From: Mesorhizobium_G sp049840935
GTDB taxonomy: Bacteria > Pseudomonadota > Alphaproteobacteria > Rhizobiales > Rhizobiaceae
Direction: 5' to 3'
DNA: 64,000 bases
Assembly (NCBI GenBank): GCA_049840935.1
Contig: JASGJA010000006.1
Coordinates: 36,637 to 100,636, forward strand
Below are positions 8,613 through 17,560 of this stretch, in pieces. The translations under genes and the position numbers were made by a program. The notes under the pieces were generated by a model, which searched no databases, was not told the origin of the DNA, and saw nothing but the letters and a program-made list of their open reading frames with translations. The stretch's first letter is position 1. Every line of letters starts with the position of its first letter.

Positions 8613-9477
8613 TGAGAAGCTCCGTCAGCTTGGCATTGGTGCCGTATATGTCTGCATTGAAATCCTTCAGGCTGAACGTGCAGTTGCGCACGGTCGGTTC
8701 CCAGCGATTCGCTTCAATGTCCTCAAGCGTGGCGTCATATTCGTCGCGCCCAATAGCCTTGAATTTCACGATGTCACCGGGCTTGAACAGGCACATCTCA
8801 TCGGTGAGGTAACGCACCTTGCGGGTCGGATCGTAGATCGGAGCAGGCGTTACGCCATACATCTGGTAGCCACCTGCACCGCGCACGGAATAGATCGCCG
8901 CGAAGCAACCGCCATGACCGATGGTGAGCTTCGGCGTATCGGTGCGCGGACGCAGATATTTCGGAGCCTGAATCTGCTGCTTGCGCTCAACCATCTGGTA
9001 GAGGAACGGCAAGCCCGCCACGAAGCCAACCATGGATACGAACCAAGGCTGGCCGGAATAGGCTGCGATGAATTCTTCAACTGTAGCGTACCCGTTGATG
9101 CGGGCCGAATATTCGAGGTCCGTCGAGTTCGGGTCTTGATGGCGCTCGCGAAAGCGCAGGCAGGTCTCATGCGTCCACGGATCTTGAAAATAAACGGGCA
9201 GTTCGATGATCCGCGTTTTCAAAACAGGATCGGACTTCAAGGCCGCATCCTCGAAGGACTGCAACTCTTTCAGCAGGTCATGCGGGTCAACGATGTCCGG
9301 GTTGAAACGGATCTGGAAGCTGGCGTTGGCCGGACAGATTTCTGTGACACCTTTGATGTTAGCTGCCCGCACCGCATTGGTCATGGACAAGCCTGTGAAA
9401 AAGGAAGTCAGCGACATCTCCTCGGACACTTCCCCGAAGATATGTTCGTCGCCGCCGAAGTTAAAACGGATCGACAT
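8602..9477 (-). CDS. pxpB: PxpB/KipI-type protein (AHS1 domain)
   Basis: About 291 residues of the AHS1 (KipI) family. I prefer the ATG at 9477 (MSIRFNFGGDEHIFGE), which has AGGAG six bases upstream; an ATG at 9492 overlaps the preceding stop. Family features include ICPANASFQIRFNPD in the first half, ELPVYFQDPWTHETCLRF, and the C-terminal GRTDTPKL-like loop (PRTDTPKLTIGHGGCF). At 291 residues it is longer than plain KipI (about 220-240) and resembles the larger AHS1 proteins found beside biotin carboxylases. It overlaps pxpC and directly follows the biotin carboxylase gene. Confidence 0.88.
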   Translation of the reverse strand: MSIRFNFGGDEHIFGEVSEEMSLTSFFTGLSMTNAVRAANIKGVTEICPANASFQIRFNPDIVDPHDLLKELQSFEDAALKSDPVLKTRIIELPVYFQDPWTHETCLRFRERHQDPNSTDLEYSARINGYATVEEFIAAYSGQPWFVSMVGFVAGLPFLYQMVERKQQIQAPKYLRPRTDTPKLTIGHGGCFAAIYSVRGAGGYQMYGVTPAPIYDPTRKVRYLTDEMCLFKPGDIVKFKAIGRDEYDATLEDIEANRWEPTVRNCTFSLKDFNADIYGTNAKLTELLNGR

Positions 9478-9488
9478 TGCAGCTCCTG

Positions 9489-10853
9489 TCATTCCGCGAG
9501 TTTCGCGGCGTTTTCACTAAGCCAGCCTTCCAGCCAGCGGGTGTGTACATCTCCCTGCTGCACAGTCGAATCGGCTGCCAGCGCAAGGAAAAGCGGCTTG
9601 GTTGTTTTCAGGCCACCGATCTGAAGCTCGGAGAGCGCGCGAACAAGGCGCGTGATTGCAGCCTCCCGCGTCTCTCCATGCACGATCAGCTTGGCGAGCA
9701 AAGAGTTGTAAAACGGCGGCACCTGATAGCCGGGATAGAGCATGGAATCGAAGCGCACGCCCGGCCCGCCCGGAATACGAAGATCGCTGATCTGGCCCGG
9801 AAACGGCGCGAAGTCCCGCGCCGGATCTTCAGCGTTGAGCCTCACCTCGATAGCATGACCTTTAATTGCTACGTCGCGTTGCTTGATGCGCAACGGCTCA
9901 CCGCCCGCTATGCGCAACATCTCCGCAACCAGATCAATCCCGGTAATCGCTTCCGTCACCGGATGCTCAACCTGAATGCGCGTGTTCATCTCGATGAAAT
10001 AGAAGCGCTCGGCAGCATCGTCATAGAGATATTCCACGGTGCCCGCGCCGGAATAGCCAACGGCACGAGCCAGCGCGACAGCGGATGCACAAAGGTCTTC
10101 GCGTTGTCTTTCGGAGAGCGCTTTGGAAGGCGCTTCTTCCCAAACCTTCTGCCTGCGCCGCTGCAACGAACACTCGCGCTCGTAGCAATGGATGGCGTCC
10201 GTGCCGTCGCCCAGCACCTGCACTTCGATGTGACGGGCCTTGCCGATCACCTTTTCCATGTAGAGCCCGCCATCGCCAAATGCTGCGAGCGCTTCGGCGC
10301 GCGCCTGCGGGAACGCTTGCTCGAACTCACCTAGCGAATTGGCGATGCGGATACCACGTCCGCCGCCGCCAGCCGCCGCCTTGATCATCACAGGAAAACC
10401 CGTATCCAACAGGATTTCGCGGGCTTCCTCGATGCTGTCCACGCGCCCGGTTGAACCGGGAACCACGGGAACACCAGCGGCGGCTGCAGCGGATCGGGCA
10501 GCGACCTTATCGCCCATGAGGCGGATCGCATCTCCCGATGGGCCGACAAAGACCAGCCCAGCCGCCGCCACGGCGTCCGAAAAGCTGGCGTTTTCGGCCA
10601 AGAACCCATAACCGGGATGCACGCTGTCGCATCCCGTGTCTTGCGCGGCTTTAAGCAACGCCTCAGCATTCAAGTAAGATTTTTTCGGTGCGGGCGGCCC
10701 AATATCCACCGCCTCGTCGGCAAGCTGAACATGCAGCGCTTCCGCATCGGCAGCGGAGTGAACCGCCACCGTCGCAATCCCCAGATCCTTCGCTGCCCGG
10801 ATGATCCGAACAGCGATTTCTCCGCGATTGGCTATCAGAAGCTTTTTGAGCAT
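9489..10853 (-). CDS. Biotin carboxylase (AccC-like) in a pxp operon
   Basis: A 454-residue biotin carboxylase. The N-terminal MLKKLLIANRGEIAVRIIRA, the ATP-grasp glycine loop KAAAGGGGRGIRIA, the ECSLQRRRQKVWEEAPS segment and the catalytic EMNTRIQVEHPVTE are all present and intact. It carboxylates biotin on a carrier protein using ATP and bicarbonate. The gene lies between a small carrier protein (1-bp overlap) and the AHS1/AHS2 pair rather than near the fatty-acid accB gene, so it is a paralogue dedicated to this operon. Carboxylase, carrier and AHS1-AHS2 equal the domains of urea carboxylase split over four genes. Confidence 0.92.
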   Translation of the reverse strand: MLKKLLIANRGEIAVRIIRAAKDLGIATVAVHSAADAEALHVQLADEAVDIGPPAPKKSYLNAEALLKAAQDTGCDSVHPGYGFLAENASFSDAVAAAGLVFVGPSGDAIRLMGDKVAARSAAAAAGVPVVPGSTGRVDSIEEAREILLDTGFPVMIKAAAGGGGRGIRIANSLGEFEQAFPQARAEALAAFGDGGLYMEKVIGKARHIEVQVLGDGTDAIHCYERECSLQRRRQKVWEEAPSKALSERQREDLCASAVALARAVGYSGAGTVEYLYDDAAERFYFIEMNTRIQVEHPVTEAITGIDLVAEMLRIAGGEPLRIKQRDVAIKGHAIEVRLNAEDPARDFAPFPGQISDLRIPGGPGVRFDSMLYPGYQVPPFYNSLLAKLIVHGETREAAITRLVRALSELQIGGLKTTKPLFLALAADSTVQQGDVHTRWLEGWLSENAAKLAE

Positions 10854-11086
10854 CAGTCGACTTCCGCCAAGGGTGCACCCGCCATCACAGGTTCCTCATT
10901 ATCCGCAACAAACCGGACATTCGAACCTGCGACTTCCGACTTCACTTCATGAAAGGACTTCATGACTTCGATCAGCCCAATGACGTCGCCCACCGCAACC
11001 GCATCGCCATCGGCCTTGAAGGGCGGCTGGTCGGGAGCCGAACTGCGATAGAACGTGCCGGGTAGAGGAGACAATATTTGCGCCAT
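10853..11086 (-). CDS. Short biotin carboxyl carrier protein (BCCP domain only)
   Basis: A 77-residue protein starting MAQILSPLPGTFYRSSAPDQ with AAGGAG upstream. It is a bare biotinyl domain: SPLPGTFYR is the usual first strand and IEVMKSFHEVKSE holds the biotinylated Lys in a VMKS context (consensus AMKM/VMKM). No N-terminal extension of AccB is present. The carrier sits between pxpA and the biotin carboxylase gene, so it is the likely partner of that enzyme and of the AHS1-AHS2 carboxyltransferase-like pair. The carrier function is well supported by sequence; the partner assignment is by context. Confidence 0.88.
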   Translation of the reverse strand: MAQILSPLPGTFYRSSAPDQPPFKADGDAVAVGDVIGLIEVMKSFHEVKSEVAGSNVRFVADNEEPVMAGAPLAEVD

Positions 11087-11100
11087 GCCGTGCTCCTTGC

Positions 11101-11823
11101 TCAATGCCATTGGACGATCGCGTCGCGCACTGCGCTCGCGATATCGATTGCGTTTGGCGTGTCGGAATGCACGCAGATCGTTTCGCAGCGCACCGGGAAG
11201 AAGCTGCCGTCTTCCGCAGTGCCCTTGCCGTCGCGGATGGCGCGCACACATCGCTCGGCCATCGCTACCGGGTCTTTGGCGTCGTGGACGCGCGTGAGAA
11301 TAAGTTTGCCCGTCGCATCGTAATCGAGATCTGCATAGAACTCGGCTTTGAATGGAACGCCGCGTTCCTGGTAGATTTTTTCATGAAGCGTGCCCGTCAT
11401 GCCGAACAGCGGCACGCCGAATATTTCGGCCGCATCGCATACGCCGTGCGCTATGGCCTCCTGCTCCATCGCCATGAAATACAGACTGCCATGCGGCTTG
11501 ATATGGTGAAGCTCCATGCCCTCTGCCCGGAGGAAACCAAGCAGTGCGCCGGTCTGGTACACGATCGAATTGCGCACCTCTTCGCGGCTCATGCGCATTG
11601 CGCGTCGTCCAAATCCCTGTAGGTCAGGCAGGCCGGGATGCGCACCTACTCTCACACCATTTGCCTTGGCGCTTTTTACCGCCGCCTGCATGTGATCGGG
11701 GTCGGATGCGTGGAAGCCACACGCGACATTTGCCACGTCGATGAGCGGCATCAAGCCCTCATCATCGCCTATCCGGTAGAGGCCGAAGCTTTCGCCCATA
11801 TCGCAATTCAAAGTTACACCCAT
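11101..11823 (-). CDS. pxpA: LamB/YcsF family protein, 5-oxoprolinase subunit A type (PxpA)
   Basis: A 240-residue LamB/YcsF protein beginning VTLNCDMGESFGLYRIGDDE and continuing with VANVACGFHASDPDHM and GAHPGLPDLQGFGRR, the conserved acidic and histidine-rich face of the family. The ending (SDTPNAIDIASAVRDAI) is also typical. In PxpABC this subunit acts on the ring amide while PxpBC supplies phosphorylation. It is the first gene of the operon pxpA-bccp-accC-pxpB-pxpC and is divergent from the LysR gene 128 bp away, which probably controls it. Confidence 0.92.
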   Translation of the reverse strand: MGVTLNCDMGESFGLYRIGDDEGLMPLIDVANVACGFHASDPDHMQAAVKSAKANGVRVGAHPGLPDLQGFGRRAMRMSREEVRNSIVYQTGALLGFLRAEGMELHHIKPHGSLYFMAMEQEAIAHGVCDAAEIFGVPLFGMTGTLHEKIYQERGVPFKAEFYADLDYDATGKLILTRVHDAKDPVAMAERCVRAIRDGKGTAEDGSFFPVRCETICVHSDTPNAIDIASAVRDAIVQWH

Positions 11824-11855
11824 TTGTCAGAACTCCATTGGATGCCTAAATTTTT

Positions 11856-11879
11856 TGCGCTGCAACAATTCTGTGCGCA
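11856..11879. promoter_or_regulatory. Candidate LysR operator between pxpA and the LysR gene
   Basis: The 128-bp divergent intergenic region is AT-rich and contains an interrupted dyad, TGCGC and GCGCA separated by 14 bases, with T and A at the outer edges. LysR regulators usually bind interrupted dyads between their own gene and the divergent target. The match is weak (5 bp per arm) and the function is inferred only from position. Confidence 0.22.
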
Positions 11880-11951
11880 TCTTAACGAATTTGTGAAATA
11901 GTAATTTTCGGAAAGTGATATTAAAAAAACAGATATCCTTGCGGAACCAAG

Positions 11952-12857
11952 ATGCCGATCACTCTCAAGCAGCTCAATTACTTCATTGCGACGGCTGAAA
12001 CGGGCCAGGTGAGCTACGCCGCAATGGAGCTGAATATCTCCCAATCGGCGGTCACGGCGGCTATTAAATCTCTGGAAGACGAGCTTGGCGTTCGCTTGCT
12101 TGAGCGCACGCATTCGGGGGTCAAGCTGACGATGGAAGGTACGCGCTTTCTTGGCCATGCGCGGAACATCACCGGTGCAGTTGCCGCTGCGGTCAGCAGC
12201 CCGCTCCGCGACCCGAAAGACCATACCGGCAAACTCAAGCTCGGCATGACTTACACGGTCATGGGCTACTTCATGTCGCGTTACTACACGCGTTTCCGCA
12301 AGACCTATCCCGACATCGCCATCGAGGTAAGCGAGTTGCACCGCACCGCCCTTGAGCGTGCCCTGATTCGCGGCGAACTGGATATGGCGGTGATGCTTGT
12401 TTCCAACCTCGCGGCCACCGACGAACTGGATCAGGAAGTGCTGATGCGTTCGACGCGACGTTTGTGGCTCTCCAGCGACCATCCGCTTCACGCGAAGGAA
12501 GAAATTACTCTCGCTGACGTTGCTGCCGAAGATTATGTCGTGCTTACCGTCGACGAAGCGCGCAAGACTGCATCGCGCTATTGGGATGCAGCGGGACTTT
12601 CCCCCAAAGCCGTGCTGGTCACGAGTTCGGTGGAGGCGGTTCGCTCGCTGGTCGCGGCGGGCATGGGTGTGACCATTCTTTCCGACATGGTGTACAGACC
12701 TTGGTCGCTTGAAGGCCAACGCATCGAGGTTCGGCGACTTGTCGATCCAATCCCCAGCATGGACGTTGGATTGGCGTGGGCGCGCGAACGTCCCATTGGG
12801 CCTGCTGCCGCCACCTTCCGCGCCTTCATGTCCGTGATGATGGGAGGTGGTGGTTAA
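11952..12857 (+). CDS. LysR-family transcriptional regulator
   Basis: A 301-residue LysR protein. The N-terminal winged helix (LKQLNYFIATAETGQVSYAA, then ELNISQSAVTAAIKSLEDEL and GVRLLERTHSGVKLT) fits the family, followed by a linker helix and the periplasmic-binding-like effector domain. It is transcribed away from pxpA and lies just before the hydantoinase pair that ends tail-to-tail with it 76 bp downstream. By the usual LysR arrangement it should sense a pathway intermediate and activate the pxp operon. No nearby copy number or decay signs. Confidence 0.93.
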   Translation: MPITLKQLNYFIATAETGQVSYAAMELNISQSAVTAAIKSLEDELGVRLLERTHSGVKLTMEGTRFLGHARNITGAVAAAVSSPLRDPKDHTGKLKLGMTYTVMGYFMSRYYTRFRKTYPDIAIEVSELHRTALERALIRGELDMAVMLVSNLAATDELDQEVLMRSTRRLWLSSDHPLHAKEEITLADVAAEDYVVLTVDEARKTASRYWDAAGLSPKAVLVTSSVEAVRSLVAAGMGVTILSDMVYRPWSLEGQRIEVRRLVDPIPSMDVGLAWARERPIGPAAATFRAFMSVMMGGGG

Positions 12858-12933
12858 TCGCATCTCGATCCGCCCTATGCAGCACGCGGAGTGGGAAGCA
12901 GATAACCGAGAAAGTGGGCGGCAGGTCGGCTTG

Positions 12934-14742
12934 TCAAGTCGCGGCCCCCGCTGTCATACGTTGGCGCTGCGCAGCAGTGCCTTCGGCATCCAGTTTGAAA
13001 TCTTCTTTTTCGTCCGAGACGAGAACGACGCCGTAGACATTGCGGGCCCGCTCTACTGTCTCATAACCTTCGAGCACGTCTTGAAGCACCCGGCGCGGCT
13101 CGCGCTCCAGCGGTGAGCCGTACCCGCCCCCGCTCGACTGGTTGCCTCTCACGAGTTCGCCCTTTGACAGAAGCACGCCCACGACGCTGGGCAGTTCTTC
13201 GGCCTCGCCATTAGCGTTGACCTTCCAATGCTGACAACGCACGCCGTCCTGTCCGCCACGCACGCCCTTCGGTGGATAGACCGTTCCGTCGCATGGCCAC
13301 AGCACTTCCATCTTCGCATCCTTCGGACCGTAGGCAAGTTCCATCGCAGGCGCGCCGCGATAGCGCCCTGCCCCACCTGTCCCCGGAACCATGCGCACAT
13401 AGCGCACTTCCATCGGGTGTTTGAGTTCATCGATCTCGATGGAGTTGCGATACATCAGACCTGCCGCAACCGGCAGTCCGTAGGTCAGCCAACCATCCGC
13501 CGTAGGGCTGGCGGGACCGCCGGAATTGGTGAGGAAAAGCTGGTTCACATAGGCCGCGCCGTCAGACCTGCTATCATGGCCCGAAACCACGGCGCAGCCA
13601 GCACCCATGCCGAGCCCGCCTTCGGCTAGTCCTGAACCATCGCTGATCTGCGCAAAAGCGGACTGCACGAGATTGACCAGCCGGTCCGCCACATTGGTCG
13701 TAGAAACCGAACAGCTATGCGGAAACTTCGGTCGGCCACACACCGAGCCGTCGCGCAAGTGCAGGCGTATACGCCGGAACGAACCGGCATTGCGTGGCAC
13801 TGACGGGTCCAGCGAATTGAACACCCCGGCGATCGTGGAAGCGGAAGCGCACGCTTCGCTTTCGTTGAAGCCGCAATCGATGTTGTCGATATTGTCCATC
13901 AGATCCACGTCGATCATCGCTGCTTCGGGATCGATGCGAATTTCCACATTCAGCGGAATACCGTCCGGCAGAAGTTCGCCAAACGGATCGTGCTTGCCGG
14001 AATTGGTCAGCGTGATCTTGGGCAGTTTGCGAATGGCGTTCACCATGCGCTGCTCGGAATATGTGAACCAGTGCTGCATGAACGCTTTGATCGTCGCAAG
14101 CCCGTACTTTTCGCACAGTTCCTTGAGCCGACGTTCCGCGATGCGCGCCGAACCGATGCCTGCGAGAAAATCGCCGTACCACTGGCCCGGCACGCGAATG
14201 CGCGAGCGGCACATGCGCACGACGTCCTCGATCATCTTGTAGTCACGTTGAATGCGCACCGCCGGAAAGATCAGCGCGCCCTCTGCATACTGATCTTTCG
14301 CACCTGCCATATAGGTTGTCGGCAAAGCATTGCCGATGTCGGCCTGATGCGCCTTGGCAACCGCGGTAAACAGATGCTCACCCTCAACGAAAACTGGCAC
14401 CAGATAGGTGTGATCGCCAGCGTGGGTGTTGCCGGAATAAGGATCATTGTGAAGGTAGCAATCGCCCTCCTTCAATTCCGCTCCGGCAAAATCGGTCATC
14501 GCCTTGGTCTGCATGTGGCTGCCGAAAATATGAATTGGCAGACCTTCGGCGGAAGCGAGCAGGCGGTTGTCGCCCGTGCAAATCGAGCACGAGAAATCGC
14601 GCGCGCTGTTGATCACGCCGGAGCGGGCCGAGCGCAGCAGCGTGTTCGTCATCTCGCGAATAATTCCGTCTATCCGGTTCGAAATGATCGCGGTCATATA
14701 CGGATCGAAATCGTCTGGCGTCTGGGCAACGGCGTTCGACAT
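12934..14742 (-). CDS. Hydantoinase B / oxoprolinase family subunit
   Basis: A 602-residue HyuB-type protein. The start region RIDGIIREMTNTLLRSARSG, the segment HNDPYSGNTHAGDHTYLVPV and the C-terminal ELAYGPKDAK and SSGGGYGSPLEREP stretches are characteristic. With its HyuA partner it forms ATP-dependent enzymes that open cyclic amides: N-methylhydantoinase, 5-oxoprolinase, caprolactamase, and distantly acetone or acetophenone carboxylases. It follows hyuA by 11 bp on the same strand. The genomic link to a class III aminotransferase is like the lactamase plus omega-transaminase pairing of caprolactam degradation, which is inference here. Confidence 0.92.
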   Translation of the reverse strand: MSNAVAQTPDDFDPYMTAIISNRIDGIIREMTNTLLRSARSGVINSARDFSCSICTGDNRLLASAEGLPIHIFGSHMQTKAMTDFAGAELKEGDCYLHNDPYSGNTHAGDHTYLVPVFVEGEHLFTAVAKAHQADIGNALPTTYMAGAKDQYAEGALIFPAVRIQRDYKMIEDVVRMCRSRIRVPGQWYGDFLAGIGSARIAERRLKELCEKYGLATIKAFMQHWFTYSEQRMVNAIRKLPKITLTNSGKHDPFGELLPDGIPLNVEIRIDPEAAMIDVDLMDNIDNIDCGFNESEACASASTIAGVFNSLDPSVPRNAGSFRRIRLHLRDGSVCGRPKFPHSCSVSTTNVADRLVNLVQSAFAQISDGSGLAEGGLGMGAGCAVVSGHDSRSDGAAYVNQLFLTNSGGPASPTADGWLTYGLPVAAGLMYRNSIEIDELKHPMEVRYVRMVPGTGGAGRYRGAPAMELAYGPKDAKMEVLWPCDGTVYPPKGVRGGQDGVRCQHWKVNANGEAEELPSVVGVLLSKGELVRGNQSSGGGYGSPLEREPRRVLQDVLEGYETVERARNVYGVVLVSDEKEDFKLDAEGTAAQRQRMTAGAAT

Positions 14743-14753
14743 ATCGTTCGTTC

Positions 14754-16826
14754 CTATACTGCGCTCGTGAGCAGGTAATTCCCGGCACCACTTACAGAAA
14801 CGGCCTTGCCCGGATCGATAACCAGCGTCGTGGTGGCCTCCTCGATGATGGCCGGGCCATGAACCGTCTGGCCTTCCTTGATGTCACCGGGCTTCAATAT
14901 CGGCGTCGGCACATAGCCTGAACCGAAATAACAATCGCGCGTGCTGCCGGTTTTCACGGCCTCACCAGCGGTGATTTCGGAGGAGGCCAGCACCGGCCTT
15001 GCTATGCTGACCGAAAGCCGTGCTTTCCAGCTGACGGTTTCTATCGGGCTTTCAGTATCGCGCACGGCGAATACCCGCTCATGCACATCGTGGAAATTGT
15101 TCAGATGGGCATCAAGGTCCGCCTGCGACTTGAACTTGCCGCCATTGATTGGCGTATCGAGTTCCCAGACCTGCGACAAATACCGCGCCTCGCCGAAATA
15201 CTCGATGGCATACGTCTCCGCGCGGTCCAGCTTGTCCTTGCGAAATGCTTCAAGCCGCTTCGTCAAATCGGCCAACACGGCGTTGACGCCCTCGAAGTCG
15301 AAGCGTGTAGAAAGCGTGACCAGACTTGCCGCCTCTTCCGCCGCAATCTCTGCAAACTGCATACCGGCAGCCGAAAGTGTGGAGGCCGTCTTTGGAAGAA
15401 TGACGCGCGAACAGCCAAGCTCGGTCGCGATGCCGATAATGTTGATACCCGCCGCGCCGCCGCCTGCAACGATGGTGCTTTCGCGAGGATTGACGCCATC
15501 GTTGATGGTCACATCCCCGACGGCCCGCACCATCAAATCGGTTGCCAGTCCAAGTATGCGATGCGCTGTTTCTTCAACGCTCAACCCGATGCGGTCCGCG
15601 ACCGTCGCCACAGCCTTGCGCGCAGCCGCAACGTCCAGCTTCATACGGCCGCCGAGGAAATATTCGGGGTCGAAATATCCCAGAACTACCGCTGCGTCCG
15701 AAACCGTTGGCTTGTCGCCACCGCGTCCGTAACAGGCCGGACCCGGAACCGCGCCCGCCGACATCGGGCCGACGCGCATCAGTCCGCCATCATCGATCCA
15801 TGCAATCGAACCGCCGCCTGCACCGATGGAGCGCATATCCACCGCCGAGATACCGAGCAGATCGCCCGTGTAGCGAGGCCCAAGCCATGTATCGCGGCTG
15901 AAAGTCGGGCGACCATCGCGAACGATGCCCACATCGAACGTGGTGCCGCCTGTATCGCAAACGATTACATCCTCACCCATATTCTCCTGACGGGAATAGG
16001 TGATGCCCGCGATAGGCGCCATCGCCGGACCGGAGCCGATCATGTAAATTGGCTTTTCGATCAGGGCGTCGATTGTCGAGCAGCCGCCGCCAGCCGTGCT
16101 GACGAGTATCTCGCTTGCATAGCCTTCGGCGCGCAGATCGTTTTCCAGTTCACGCAGATGCCGCTGCATCAGTGGCTTGAGCGATGCATCGATTGCAGTA
16201 GCTGAAGCGCGGCGATATTCGCGCACGACCGGGTTAAGCCGGTGCGATAGTGTGTAAGGCACGCCGGGCATAATCTCTTCGATCAGGGCACCGATTGCAT
16301 TCTCGTGGTCGGGATTCAGGATCGACCAGAGAAAGCACACCGCAACGGCTTCATAGCCCTTTTGCTTCAACGTCTCGATGGTTTTGCGCGCGGACACAGG
16401 GTTGATGGGACGCGACACCGCACCTTCGGAATTGACGCGTTCTTCGATCTCGTAAGTATGCCGCCGCGCAATATACGGATTTGGATAGTCCTGACTGAAA
16501 TCGTGCGGGCTGAACTTGCCGCCCTCTTTTAGCAGCAGCGTGTCCGGGAAACCCTCTGTCGTAACAAAGGCTGTCTTGGCGACCGTCTTGGTCACGATAG
16601 CGTTTGTCGCGCGGGTCGTGCCGTAGATGAGCAGCGTAGTGTCTGCCAGCAACGCCGGCACGGTCAGGCCCAGTTCTTCGGCAGCCGCAGCTATTGCGCC
16701 GCGCATGCCGGTGAAAATTCGATCCGGCGTAGTCAACGCCTTGCCTATCGTAAAGGTGCCGTGCTCGTCCCCGACCACCACATCGGTGAAAGTGCCGCCG
16801 GTATCGACTGAAACCCGATATTTCAT
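14754..16826 (-). CDS. Hydantoinase A / oxoprolinase family subunit (ATP-binding)
   Basis: A 690-residue HyuA-type protein. It opens with the ASKHA ATPase phosphate-1 loop, YRVSVDTGGTFTDVVVGDE, and contains VCDTGGTTFDVGIVRDG and GGGSIAWID in the middle, both parts of the actin-like nucleotide fold. The length matches stand-alone A subunits. It phosphorylates the substrate amide at the cost of ATP while HyuB completes hydrolysis. It is the promoter-proximal gene of the hyuAB pair. It starts 104 bp beyond the stop of the response regulator gene, so the two-component system is transcribed toward it and may regulate it. Confidence 0.93.
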   Translation of the reverse strand: MKYRVSVDTGGTFTDVVVGDEHGTFTIGKALTTPDRIFTGMRGAIAAAAEELGLTVPALLADTTLLIYGTTRATNAIVTKTVAKTAFVTTEGFPDTLLLKEGGKFSPHDFSQDYPNPYIARRHTYEIEERVNSEGAVSRPINPVSARKTIETLKQKGYEAVAVCFLWSILNPDHENAIGALIEEIMPGVPYTLSHRLNPVVREYRRASATAIDASLKPLMQRHLRELENDLRAEGYASEILVSTAGGGCSTIDALIEKPIYMIGSGPAMAPIAGITYSRQENMGEDVIVCDTGGTTFDVGIVRDGRPTFSRDTWLGPRYTGDLLGISAVDMRSIGAGGGSIAWIDDGGLMRVGPMSAGAVPGPACYGRGGDKPTVSDAAVVLGYFDPEYFLGGRMKLDVAAARKAVATVADRIGLSVEETAHRILGLATDLMVRAVGDVTINDGVNPRESTIVAGGGAAGINIIGIATELGCSRVILPKTASTLSAAGMQFAEIAAEEAASLVTLSTRFDFEGVNAVLADLTKRLEAFRKDKLDRAETYAIEYFGEARYLSQVWELDTPINGGKFKSQADLDAHLNNFHDVHERVFAVRDTESPIETVSWKARLSVSIARPVLASSEITAGEAVKTGSTRDCYFGSGYVPTPILKPGDIKEGQTVHGPAIIEEATTTLVIDPGKAVSVSGAGNYLLTSAV

Positions 16827-16930
16827 GCGCTAGGATCTCACAGGGAAAGCTCGGTGAGACTAACGTCATGCTGACGATTTAGGCTTGGCGATGCGCGCAC
16901 AATCTTTTGGTTAAAGCTGCAGCCTGCACT

Positions 16931-17560
16931 TTAAGCGAAGTGCTGTACCGCAAGCCTAATCAGTTCCGGCAAATTGCGCGCGCCCAGCTTGGTTTTCAAA
17001 TGCGAGCAGGTATTCACAACGGTTTTATAGGAAACGCCCAGTTGCTCGGCGATTTCCAGATAGGGCTTTCCTTCGGCCAGCAGAGCCAGCGTCTGGAGTT
17101 CGCGCGGTGTTGTTTCAGACATCGCGTTGCCGTTGCGATCGGTCGAGCCTATTAGCGCAACTTCTACGGCCGTGCTGTGATCAAGATAACGCCGGTTGGC
17201 GCGCACGGCCTTGAACGCCTCCAGAAAATCGCGCGGTCCCGCATCTTTGAGAACATATCCCGTCGCGCCCGCCTTCATAACGCGACTTACGATGACGGGA
17301 TCACTGTGCATGCTGAAAACGAGGATCGGTGTGCGGCTGTCGTCGCGGCGAATGCGCTTGATGAAATCAAGGCCGTCGAGTCCGCCGCGCTTCAGCGTCA
17401 GGTCGACAATGACCACTTCCGGCTTCTGGCGGCGATAAAGACGATAGCCGGAAGCTATTCCCGTCGCCTCCTGAATTTCGCGAACGCCCGCATCCTCCAG
17501 CATCCTACGACAGCCTTGAAGAATTATCGGATGGTCATCGATGATCAGTACGTAGCTCAT
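16931..17560 (-). CDS. LuxR/NarL-family response regulator
   Basis: A 209-residue two-domain regulator. The receiver domain starts MSYVLIIDDHPIILQGCRRM with the acidic pair at residues 8-9 and the phospho-acceptor Asp at about residue 53 (VVIVDLTLKRGG). Thr/Lys switch residues lie in PILVFSMHSD and GYVLKDAG. The C-terminal LuxR HTH is TPRELQTLALLAEGKPYLEI followed by AEQLGVSYKTVVNTCSHLKTK. Its ATG overlaps the stop of the sensor kinase gene by 4 bp (ATGA), so the kinase is its partner. The kinase gene is frameshifted, so in this sequence the regulator may lack its cognate input. Confidence 0.93.
   Translation of the reverse strand: MSYVLIIDDHPIILQGCRRMLEDAGVREIQEATGIASGYRLYRRQKPEVVIVDLTLKRGGLDGLDFIKRIRRDDSRTPILVFSMHSDPVIVSRVMKAGATGYVLKDAGPRDFLEAFKAVRANRRYLDHSTAVEVALIGSTDRNGNAMSETTPRELQTLALLAEGKPYLEIAEQLGVSYKTVVNTCSHLKTKLGARNLPELIRLAVQHFA

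Noticed and set aside
11814..12863. 349-codon minus-strand open frame opposite the LysR gene
   Set aside because: Antisense shadow of a clear LysR protein, without ribosome-binding site or recognisable domain.
15081..16205. 374-codon plus-strand open frame opposite hyuA
   Set aside because: Shadow of the intact HyuA-type ATPase gene; no family signal.
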